Assembly: GCF_026212465.1 (NCBI RefSeq)
Contig: NC_080049.1
Span: forward strand, 37,261,885 to 37,325,884
Source: Amaranthus tricolor
Taxonomy: Eukaryota; Streptophyta; Magnoliopsida; Caryophyllales; Amaranthaceae
Length of the DNA stretch: 64,000 bases
Reading direction: 5' to 3'
Position numbers and translations under genes: made by a program. This document shows positions 24,693 to 35,988 of this stretch, in pieces. How positions within the stretch are numbered: the stretch's first letter is position 1; each line of letters begins with the position of its first letter. Under the pieces are notes generated by a model that made no database searches, was not told the DNA's origin, and saw only the letters and a list, made by a program, of their open reading frames with translations.

Positions 24693-26990
24693 TGTAACAT
24701 CTCGGAATAACTCGGGTCGTACGAGAAGAGAAAATGATCTTTTAAAAACGGAACAAACTGTAATCCGAGTCAAACCGGGATGTTAGAAACAGTTTAAAAC
24801 GGTTTTGAAGCTAAGGAAAAACGTGCGGATCGAGTTCTATTAGCGTTATTAAGAACTACTGGATGATAAGAAAAACTTAGCAGCGGATAAGAAACGAAAA
24901 GTTGAATCTACTTATTACAACTTGAGAGCGAGAGTCGCCTCACAAAACCAAATGCTTTTTAAACTAAATTTTGAAGTTCTTATTAAGACTTCTCTACCCT
25001 AATAATTTATTTCTTCAAGGGACAATCCTCACTCCCCAGACCTGCAACTTGACTTACTGCTAGTCATTGCCCAGATAGGACACAACATCATCGCAGGGTC
25101 GTTAAGACCAAAAGCACACGTCAGCGAACGTCGCATACCAATAAATAATAACATACGAGAAAGTTTAATCAATTAGTTAACAACTCACAGAACCGTACGC
25201 TTAATCATGCTTATTAAGAATATTTATTTTCTTGTAAAAGTTAGTCAGCCATACTGCTGTACTATCCGGCCGTACTGCCAGTACTATCCAGCCATACTGC
25301 CGGTACTATCCAGCCATACTGCCGGTACACTCCAAACTCCATAAGTGAGACAATACATTAGGGGGAGCTAACCCCTAAGCAAGCCTCTACCATAGACACT
25401 CGCCTTACTTCGGTGTCTATAGTTAAGTATGCATACCCCCGCGGTGGCCCATAAAGCCCTCATATGCCGCGAGTAATTCTCTTCCACCAATTGACGACAT
25501 ACTACGTCCACTTTTAAGTTAGTGAGGTCATACTACCTCTACTTATCAAAACAATATATAAAGATTGACGTCATACTACGTCCACTTTTAAGTTAGTGAG
25601 GACATACTACCTCTACTTATCATATAAATGAATAAAATTATTGATTCGAACGATAACATTATTCGTTATGTATACCCATGCCTTACTTTTGGGTATCATT
25701 AATACATAATACATCGGACTAATGCGAACCACGCTGCGTGTACATACCTTAAGCAAGATAACCAACTCGCAAGCGTCTTAATCAATTCCCGGTCACGAAT
25801 CGACTTCCTACAAGGTTCAATCGTATTCGGGAAATAAGCACACATACACATTTTCCTCAAATCATCCATAACACACATATACAATCACATCCATACCTAG
25901 AATACTACACACAACATGAACATCCATCACATACTATAACATGGTATAAACATAAAACTGGACAGCCTATACAATCTGTCCAGAAACTCATCTTAAGACT
26001 GTCAAACTGAAAATCCGACTTCACCGATGCGTCCGGAAGGCGTCAAAACCCCCGGTTACCAATTTTCATAATTTATAACATAGTATAAATATTTTTAACT
26101 TAATTTCAAAGCCAAAAATGCTCCAAAAACACAATTTTTCCACTATTTTCAAAACCTACGGGATTTTATTTTTTTTTATCACAAAAATATAAATTTCAAT
26201 GCTTTATTCCCTAATAAATCTAAACAATAAAATTTACATAATTTCCATGATCACATCCAAAAATAAATTTTAATTAATTATTTATATTTTTCTCAAAAAT
26301 AAAATTCTTTTTACACCAATTTACACACACAAACACACCACACATATACATGTATATTTCTCTACCAACATTATAAATCTCCACTATTTATCAATAAAAA
26401 TAAAAATAAATTTCCATCACCACATATATTTTTTTTTTATATGAGCAACCATTTTTTTTTTTTATGTATATACATATATATATATTTTTTTTTTCAATCA
26501 TTCATCAAACAATTCTTCTTACACATGTAAACATATCTAAAACCCTAAACCCATACATTAAATTTAGATAGAAAAACATCATACTTCCACACATGAAATT
26601 TTAAATCATGAACAACTCACAAACTATAAAAATAACACACATAAACATCATGGAAATTTAAATTAAAACTTAAAAATAAAACTAGGTTAAGAATTACTTA
26701 CAATTGCTCAAGAACAACACCAAAATTTTAAGAACCAAATTGATGAATCAAGAAGGCTTAGGCATGAGAATAAGAGGGATTTTGAGAGTATTTTTCTTTA
26801 CTTGCAAATGAATTTGAAAATGAAAAGGAGTAAGGAAAAGGAATAAGGAAAAAGAATAAAGAAAGAATAAATTAAGGAATTTATGAGATTTTATTGATGA
26901 TTATTGCCATAATCATTCATTAACCCAAAAATGGAAGTTACAATCTTCCAAAATACTTCCCATGGCCGGCCACCATTCATATTCCCTTAT

Positions 26991-27023
<33 letters not shown>

Positions 27024-27223
27024 GAAATCAAAGATAGATTAGGAAAAGATTTGGACTTAAAATGATTTTAATTGCCTTAAAAGTTGAAGTCTCATGATTT
27101 AACCTACTAACAAAATAAATAATAAAAAGAAATATATTTTTTTCTAAAAAGAATAATAATAATAAAAATAATAATATTACTAGCAAATCATTTAATATAT
27201 CGGGAAAATATCGGGGTGTTACA
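24693..27223 (-). repeat. 5' LTR of the chromovirus (right copy)
   Basis: This is a 2531-bp near-perfect copy of the LTR at 15531-18055. The difference in length is mainly a TA-rich run replacing a T run near 26990-27020. Only one clear substitution was found by eye. Confidence 0.95.
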
Positions 27224-29567
27224 CATAGTCAGTTTCTCAGGAGAGTCAATGAGATTTGAAGGGAAGGTCACCCTGCCTGTAATCATCCAAGACAAAAAAG
27301 GAGTCACCATTACCTGCCCACAGGAGTTTTACATCATTGATGCCCCCAACAAGGTATAATTGCATCCTGGGCAGAAAGTTCTTGGGAGATATAATAGGAG
27401 TTCCTTCTTCTATCTATCAAACACTTCTATTTATAGGAGAAAACGAGAAGGTGGGCAGAGCCAGAGGCTGTCAGCAAATGGTCAAAACATGTAACATGAT
27501 CAAAGTCGTCAAGACTCACAAGTAGAGACCCAGGCGAGAAGAAGAAGGAAAAGAAGAAAGAAGCAAAAGAATGTGCATAGAAGAAGCAACGAGAGATTTA
27601 GGGACAGTCCTAACTCTCATAGAAAGGGGAACAACAGAAGTAGATCTTAGACCCTCTCATAATGAGGAAGCAGGAAATAAAATACCTCCCAAGACCCTCG
27701 AGCCTGAGGAGATAGAACTAGAAAGATAGGAAAGACCTTATCACCAGCAACCAAAACTGAGTTAGCTTACTTGATGAAAGAAAATGCCGACCTGTTCGCA
27801 TGGTCTGCAGCAGATATGCCTAGTATTGACCTTGCCACCATCACTCACAAACTGAATGTGATTGAGGGGTCAAAGCCAGTAAAACAGAAGAAGAGAAACA
27901 TGGCCCCCGAGAAGGAAAAAGCAACTGAATAAGAAGTCTAGAAGCTCTTAGAAGCAGGGTTCATCAAGCCCTGCCAATACCCAGAATGGCTAGCTAACGT
28001 TGTGCCGGTGTCAAAGGCTATAAGATGGTGGAGGATGTGTATTGACTTCATCGACCTCAACAAGGCATGCCCCAAAGATTTTTAAACTTTGCCCAGAATC
28101 GACCAGTTGGTAGATTCTATAGTAGGACACGCATTGCTCTATTGATAGACGCCTTCTCAAGGTACCCTTAGATATTCATGAACCCATATGACAAAGAAAA
28201 AACAACATTCATTTGCTCAGTTGGGGTCTATAATTATAAGATGATGCCATTTGGCTTGAAAAATATCGGTGCAACGTACCGGCGTCTCATCGACCAAATA
28301 TTTGCTAGCCAAAGAAGGAGAAATTTGAAAATTTATGTGGATGATTCAATCGTCAAGAACAAGAAATAAGAAGACCTCATTCCTGATCTCAAAGAAACTT
28401 TTCGAGAACATGAGAAAACATAACATGAGACTGAATCCTAAAAAATGTGTGTTTGGAATCAGATCTGGGAAGTTCTTAGGATTTATGGTGTCTCAGAGGG
28501 GCATAAATGCAAAGCCGTTCTGGATTTGGCAGAACCAAAGTCTAAGAAAGACGTGATGATGCTCACTAGAAGAATGGCGGCTCTGTCTAGGTTCATAGCC
28601 AAATCAGGAGAGAAATCTTTGTCGTTTTCAAAGTGCTCAGAGGGAACAAGAACTTCTTTTGGGAAGATGAGCAGAAAAAAGCTTTCCAGGAACTAAAAAA
28701 TCACCTTCATAGCCTGCCTACCGTGGCAAGGCCTGTTACAGGAGAGACGTTGTACCTATATGTTGCGGCCAATCAAACAACTGTAAGTGCTGCAATAGTC
28801 ATAGAAAAGGGAAATGTGCAACAATCGATATACTTCATGAGTAAGATCTTGCTAAGTACTGAAACCCGATATTCCCTGATCGAGAAAACAGTCTATGATG
28901 TTGTGGTGGCTGCGAGGAAACTCAAACCTTACTTTGATGCCCACTAAGTGATCGTATTAACTGATCTACCACTGGAAAAATCCCTGGACAAGATAGAGAG
29001 GTTAGGGAGATTGGCCAAATGGGCCATTGAATTAAATGGGTACGGGATAAAGTATTAGGTAAGAACTACTATAAAGGACAAGCCTTAGCAGACCTATTTG
29101 CATAGTGCACCCACAACCCTGAATTGAAAAAAGATGCTCCAGTTTAGCAGCTGCTCACAGATGGCTCCTCAAGGAATGTGGGGGCGGGGGCTAGAGTCGT
29201 TCTAATCTCTTCAGAAGGAAAAATCATAGAATACGCTTTAAAATTTCAATTCAGAGCCACAAATAACGAAGCTGAGTATGAAGCAGCCATTGCAGGTCTG
29301 CAACTCTGTAGAGCCTTAGAAGCCAAACGTGTCAGGTTAAGAATGAATTCCAGTTGGTAGTTAATTAGATCCTAGGAGAATACGAAGCCAAAAAGCCTTC
29401 AATGCAGAAATACCCGGCGAAGATGAGAAACTCCCCAGATCACAGAATGAGCAGGCTGATGCACTTTCTAAGTTAGGAAACGCCAGTCAGCATGAGCTGA
29501 AAAGATCCAACCTGGTGGGAGTAAAGCAACAAAGCGCAATTCATCAGAATGCAACTTCAGTCTTTGC
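27224..29567 (+). pseudogene. Tat-type protease end, reverse transcriptase, RNase H and second RNase H, decayed
   Basis: The protease resumes after the insertion (FSGESMRFEGKV, then YNCILGRKFLGDI at about 27355). Reverse transcriptase blocks follow: LLEAGFIKPCQYPEWLANVV near 27940, MCIDFIDLNKACPKDF near 28035, NYKMMPFGLKN near 28230 and the active site IYVDD near 28332. An RNase H region is read at 28633-28947. A second, archaeal-type RNase H is read at about 29155-29360 (TDGSS, then ATNNEAEYEAAIAGL). In-frame stops and frameshifts occur throughout. Integrase is absent; similarity ends at about 29567. Confidence 0.78.
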
Positions 29568-30011
29568 TGTAACACCCAAGAAACTAAACATAAATATAGA
29601 GTTCTTAAAATCTAACTTAAACTTAAAGCATACACAGTTTAAAGCTTATAACACACAATAAAAGTCTTTCAAATTGCATAAATTAAAATGTTTCTTAATT
29701 CAAAATTAAGCAAAATTCATTTAAGTGCTTGTGGTACTTAAATGACTTCACGAATCATGGATTAAACTTTGATTTGAGAGTAAAAGTGACCAAGTGAGTC
29801 GGACTCTCGGTCGTTGAGAATATAAATCATATTCATAGGTCCGTTTGGCCACCAAAACATATGGCCTTTCCTTTTGGGTGGAGCAATTGTTATTTATTCC
29901 TTCCTTGTTTCCTTGGTTTCTTACGTTCTACTCTAGTACTGAGTCCGATAATTAATTAAGGATAATCTGTAACAAATCAGCACACCAAGTGTTGGACGAA
30001 ATGCCTGAACG
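29568..30011 (+). promoter_or_regulatory. LTR-like fragment and proximal upstream region of the PTST-like gene
   Basis: The Tat-type coding similarity ends exactly where TGTAACACCCAAG begins at 29568. That is a classic chromovirus LTR start, and it is unlike the LTR of the neighbouring young element after the first ten bases. The sequence then runs 444 bp to the start codon at 30012 with no other gene. The promoter and 5' leader of the PTST-like gene must lie here or further left within transposon sequence. No clear TATA box was seen. Confidence 0.45.
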
Positions 30012-33000
30012 ATGGTCTCATTCATCGCAGCTCCTTCAACTAACTTCACGATTTTCCATCAATCCATCTCGTATTTAAGCTCACCATCACCCTGCTTCCC
30101 CGTCAACTCACTTTTGAAAAGGGGACAATTGAAGAAGCATAAGTTTTCTGGCTTTTTCGGGATTGTTAGGATGTGTAAGAATTGGGAAGGGGAAGGGGAA
30201 GGGGAAGGGGAAGCTGACCCTACTTCAACTTTGGAGCTTGAACTTTTGGAATTTATGAAGAATTCAATGAACCCAAACAAGTTTCCTAGTAGAAAGGAGT
30301 TGAGTGATGCTCGGAGGTTGGATTTGGTACAGGCAATTATCACTAGAGGTGGGTGGATGACAATGGGATGGGGGCCTGGGGGAGATGAGGATGACAAAGT
30401 TAGTGAAGATGGCTTTGATACTCAAAATGGGTATTCTCGTAATGGGGCCGAGGGCGATGCAAATTCTGATTTTTGTTCATCTTCTGGTCGACCGCTGTGA
30501 GTGACGATTGAGGACTTTTTTTCTTCCAAATTTGATTTATAAATTTATCTTCTTTTGATTTTAGCTAAGCTAAGCTTGAACAAACTTATAGGAGTATATT
30601 CTTTTTCTTCAATTTAAATGTACTGCAGAATCAGAATGGCAGCTGAAGATGATACTGGAATTCAGGGAATATTGAATCGATTGGAGAGGCAGAGAAATTT
30701 CAATTTCGGATTCAAGGCGTCCAAGCATAAGGAGTATGTGAATGAACAAGATTATGGTCACCACAGTCAAATCCAGGATGTGGGTAAGTTGACTTTGTTT
30801 TCCAATCTTTTTATATCCTTTCCTTTCTTTTCCTTCCCTTTCCCGTTTTAAATTACAATGATCCTGTGCTGTGACCAGCTGCTGGGCTTTGGGGTAATTT
30901 TGTATCGAATAACTTTCCTGTTATGTTGTTTAAAAATGCTATTCCATATCAGAACTTAGACGTATTATGTTGTTTCATTGTTAAAGACAGTTGCCATCTT
31001 CACACAAGTGAAACTGCGTTTAGTAGAAATGGGTTGAATACATTAAGTGATACATGGAGAACCTGGAGTATTCAGAGGTCCGGTTTTCCAGACACAGAGT
31101 TTGAAGGTACTGTCATCTATAGGCTGTGGACTGTACCCTTATTGGGCTGCTACTCACAATTGCATCTTATAATTTTAGATTTCTATTTACTCGTTAAAAT
31201 CATCTTCCTGTTCAGCTGGAGAAATTGACTTTGGCCAATGTGCCAACCAAGATACAGTGAATAAGCCAATGAATGATATAGTTGGTGTCTCGACTCATAT
31301 TAGCGATGCTCAACACGGGACAAAATATTTAGATTCTAATTACAGAGAAATCACACAAGGTGATCTAAAAGCTCGTCTTCAACATCTGGAAGTGGAACTT
31401 TTATCTGCACTTCGTTCATTAAGGTCAAACTCCATTGATTTGTCTGGAAAGGTATGATATTCAATCACCTTACTTTATTCTTACATACATCATAGTTTTT
31501 CTGAGGATTTTGAGTTTTTGTTCCATTGCTACATTCTTCAAGATAAAAAACTCCAGCAGAGGCATAATTTTTTCCCTCTGCTTGTGTAGGTGTACACTTT
31601 GTCTCTCTCCACTATTCGTCCATGTCGTTTCTATTAATTATGACCAGTTACCCATGTAGATTGTCTATTTTCTGCCATTCTAAAAAAATCTCATTCTATT
31701 GATCAATTAGGGGTAAGGCTGACAAGTGAGAATGACATAAATATTTATGAAACCTTGTCAACAGCTGGATCCATATTAATGCGCTGTCTTCGTTTTGATT
31801 AGTTGGAAATTAGTATATAATTTGAATGCAAATTTTTCTTTTTTTGAATATGCAGAAAGTTTAAAGCAACCAAATTTTAGCTTTTGCCAGCTTAATGAGC
31901 CAATTTGGTAATTAGGAAAAAGATGCCCTATTAGTTGCCAGATGTGGCTGGTTCATTGACTGTAAATGTTCTTTAGTTAGGTAGAGTTTGATGATGAAAT
32001 CAAGCTAATAATTGCAACTAATATACCTCCCAAAAGTGGAATTACCATTTGCAATAACCGACTTTACAGTCCTATAGAGGGAGAACCGAAAGCTTCAATG
32101 CAGAAATTCAGACTGTAGCTCCTTTGTCATTATTCCACCTTCTCCCTTTTTGCAGTTGATTACGTTGGCTTCTTAGATTTGTTAGCATAACACCATAGTT
32201 ATTGCATTCTGGTGTTAGCCTTTGCTTCTGCTTCTTCTTGCTTATCCTTTTTGAAATTGTTATTTTTTTTTTCATTATTGGATTTAGAATGTCAATCTCC
32301 AGTCATTACTGAAACACTGCAGACAAACAGCAATATTAAACCCAATCACTGGCTATTTTTGAATCGTTCTAAGTCAACAATGGTAAGCTAGAGTTCTTGA
32401 TACACTAAGGGGGAAATGGTTGTAGAGTGACTACCCAAAATTGAAGTGTCCATTATTTTTTCATTACCATATTCTGCGTTAGTTGCCATCTTTCCATATA
32501 TGGACTAGCGGAGTGATCTTTTATGTTTTTCATAGCTATAAAAATTTTTATGTTTTCCTTAGTTATAAAGATTTTTATGTTTTCCAGCAAGAAAAAATTT
32601 TTTGGGGGCAAGGATAAAAAAGGTTTTTCTTCGCTCCTCAACTTCCTATATTGGTACTCGGACTCGAGACGACTTCTACCCCAAATACTCATTGCTTCTC
32701 CTTTAACACCCCCTAAAAAAGATCCATTTTATTCCTGGCTTTTTCCCATGCTTCCGCCTCCCGTACTGTTTTCTTCCACCAAAACGATGTTTAGGTGTCT
32801 TGACCATTGAAAGCTTGAAACGACGTAAGAGAGTTGTTAGGTTATTTTCCAGAATGTTATGTTCTTTCTCCATCCAACATTATCAAAATGGTGAATAGAC
32901 AAACAAAATGTAAGAGAAAGTGTGCAGTTGTGGTGAGAATCTACAAAAATTGTTGAATCAAATACGAATTTATCCAATGTGGAGGAGAATGCTCTAGAAA

Positions 33001-35932
33001 ATGGGCAAGTAATGTTATGTTAAGATGGAGTGTTTGGATACTTAGTTTGAAAATCAATAACTTCAATTGATGAGGGCTTATATGGGCAATCTATGGTTCA
33101 AGTGAGCCATGATGATGATGATGATGATGAGTTGATGTGTGGTGCTATGGCTAAGTGCTTGAAAGCATGCTTAGGCAAGCCAAGCAATGAGAAGTGGATT
33201 GTGGACAAGTGCTCACGCGAGAAACATAGCTATTCAAACAAGCACATAGGTAGGAAACATATAAGGTTCAAGGAAAGCTGCTCGACTTGATCTGGTGAGT
33301 AAATAATACCAGGGTCACGGTTTGATGTTTCAAATGCGTAAAGAAGTTAAAGATTCCTAAAATTGGTTTTTTTGACACTTTGGGCTTATATAGTAGGCTC
33401 TCAAGTCAATAGGATAATAGGGAATAAACATCTTCATCTAGGTTTTGTAACCACTAAAGACAGAGTGAAAAGCTTCCATTGATAGGAATCTCCATTGGAG
33501 TGACAAACATTTAGAGAGTGCATTTGAGTGTGAGTAATTAGTGTATCAATATAATTGCCTTTGATTTTGGGTAAGGGTACCTTAAGTTACCACTAAAACA
33601 CTTGTTTTTGTGTCTTGCTTGCATTTTTCTGTTGTCACATGTGTGTGGGCCTGTGGGGTTTCCTTTTCCTCATCTCCGTATTTTATTTGCTTTTTAAGTA
33701 TGATTTTACAACAATTGGTATTTGAGTAGGATGGAGGATCCTTGGTGTTGGAAAGTAGTAGAGAAGAAGATGGATGAAGGTGGGAAATTTTGTATCCCAC
33801 AATTTGATGGGAAATTGAAATTTTCGATGTGGAAGAGTTGAGTTAAGAATTGTTGGTGCAATAAGGAATTGATGAGTCTCTTAAGAGGACCAAGCCAACT
33901 CGTATAGAGAAGGCGATGAGCACAATTTGACTTGTCGTCGCTCTCGAAATCAAGTATAACTACTTGAAGAATACTGATCCTGAAGAGTTGTTGAAGAAAC
34001 TTCAAGGTGTATGTTTTAAAGTCTTTGAAAAGCAAACATTTCTTGAGATAGAAAATTGTTTCAAATCACCAAAGAGGACGATGATGCAAGACCACATTCA
34101 ACCGATTGCCATGTAAATTGTTGAATGTCAATGAGAAGTTATTGGATGAGGAGCAAGCTTTTCTTTTCTTAACTTTTCTTCTCAAAAGCTATAGAACAAA
34201 ACTTCAAACATTCCTCATTGGCAAGAACGAGATTATCTTGATGAAGCATTGGCGGCATAGACAGAGAATGATCAGTTTATGTTAAGAGTTGAAGCAAAAG
34301 AGAAGATAGGTGAATTTTGGTCGATTGGGGAAAACTCTTATAAAGGAAGAGCTAAGGAGAAACGCTATTATGGGTAGGCTCGAGCTTAACAAAGAGTTGA
34401 CTATAGTCATAAGGAGTGTTACTATTGCAAGAAGGGGCACATTCAATTGATGTGCAAAGAGATGCAGGAAGACTTCAAGAAGGGGAAGACCTTGAATGAA
34501 GGTGGGGAGTACTCCTTGTTGATGGAAAAGATGCTTATGATAAGGAGTGAGTTTTAGACTCTGGTTGCTCTTTTTTTTTTTTGTAAGCTCATAAGGTTCG
34601 AAACTGGTATATAAGAATCATACGATGAGAGAGGGAAAATGGAAGGTATTGGTGAACAATGATGGTATGAAAAGAAGGCTAGGAGGAGTAAGATTTTTCC
34701 CATGTTTGAGAGAAACCTCATATCTCTTGGTAAGATTGGAAAGAGAGGGTGTTCTTTCAAGGCTAGTGAAAGGGCTTTGAAAGTTTGAACATCATAAGAG
34801 GAAGCATAATGAAGGGGAGAATAGGCATGATTAGTGTAATTAATCACACTTATTGTCATGATTTATCCTTTATGTTGACAATCAATTGCACTTATTGTCA
34901 TGATTTATCCTTTATGATGGTCATTATAAGTCATTTGGTGCATATTTTGGAGATGTATGTCACTTTAAACATTTTGGTTGTTTATGTTAGTTTTGAGTGA
35001 TTTTGATTGTTTCCAGTATAATTCTTATGGTTTTATTATGGTGATTTTAGCTTAGTTGAAGAAGTTTGACAAAAAAAAAAAAGGTGTTCTTAATATGAAA
35101 GTTTTGAGATACAATTTAACACTTGTTCACAATTTTAATCATAATTTTTGATAGATGGATTAGATAAATGCATGACCAATGGGGTTAGAAATTAGACTAC
35201 AAGAGTTTTTCAAAGTCATATTATGGTTTTGAATTTAACCAAAGACTGTGAACGGGTGTGAGATGACTCTTCTCATCCTACTAACCAAAGTCATATTATA
35301 GTTTTTCAAAGTCATATATATATATATAGGAAGAAGTTCAAGTGAGAACCATCCTTATATGAGAACCATGAGAACCAATCTGCCTGACAAAAAGGTATTA
35401 CTTTTTTACTAAAGAGGTGTTACTTTTAGGCAAAAAAGTGTTACTTATAGGCAAAAAAGTGTTACTTATTTTTGAAAAAAAAATGATACTTTTAGGCAAA
35501 AAACTGTTACTTTAAGAAAACAATTCTGAAAAAAATTCACAATAAGGCGTTACTTTAATATAAAAAGGTGTTACTTTTAAAATAAATAGTGTTACTTTGT
35601 ATTTATATTTTTTTCTGAAAGTAACACATTTTTTGTTAAAAAGTACACAGATTTTTTTAAAAACAAAAGTAACATTTGTTTGTTCAAAAGTAACACCTTT
35701 TCTGTGAAAAAGTAACACATTTTTTTCAGAGAGATTGGTTCTCACGATTCTCATATAAGCTTGGTTCTCACTGGAACTTGACCCTATATATATATATAAA
35801 AGCTTAAATAGTGTACATATTCCGATGACAATCTGTCAATAATTGGATATTTTCTAAAAGGTGTACATAGATGCGTATATGTCAATTGGATTTTTAGTTT
35901 TCACCACTATAGTTGTTTTCACCTAATCCTGC

Positions 35933-35988
<56 letters not shown>

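Larger units (their letters stand above)
15531..27223 (-). mobile_element. Young, full-length Ty3/gypsy chromovirus (Tekay/Del type), 11.7 kb, nested in the Tat-type element
   Basis: The element has all the structural parts: LTRs of 2525 and 2531 bp, target duplication CATAG, primer site for initiator methionine tRNA, polypurine tract, and gag-pol on the minus strand. It lies in opposite orientation to the element it split. The domain order protease, RT, RNase H, integrase, then a C-terminal chromodomain-like segment places it among chromoviruses; the long LTRs and that C-terminus suggest Tekay/Del. By eye the two LTRs differ by one substitution (C17005 versus T26167) plus length changes in T-rich and TA-rich runs, so the insertion is recent. 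An extra ORF lies between the primer site and gag. Confidence 0.9.
12190..29567 (+). mobile_element. Old Ty3/gypsy Tat-type retrotransposon, split by a younger insertion and truncated at its 3' end
   Basis: Left part 12190-15530 and right part 27224-29567 are one element interrupted by the chromovirus at 15531-27223. The order is LTR-like region, primer-site-like TTTGGTGCTAGAAGGAG near 13077, gag, protease (DTGSEVNVIY) on the left; then end of protease, reverse transcriptase (YVDD), RNase H and a second RNase H-like domain (TDGSS, NNEAEYEA) on the right. A second RNase H is characteristic of the Tat/Ogre group. The element stops at about 29567 without an integrase or 3' LTR. Numerous stops and frameshifts make it inactive. 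Confidence 0.8.

Noticed and set aside
33093..33290. ORF with an Asp run in intron 4
   Set aside because: The Asp run comes from a GAT microsatellite; the rest matches nothing and lies in an intron.
35932..35987. Possible regulatory CT box or promoter
   Set aside because: It is a plain CT/TA microsatellite inside an intron.
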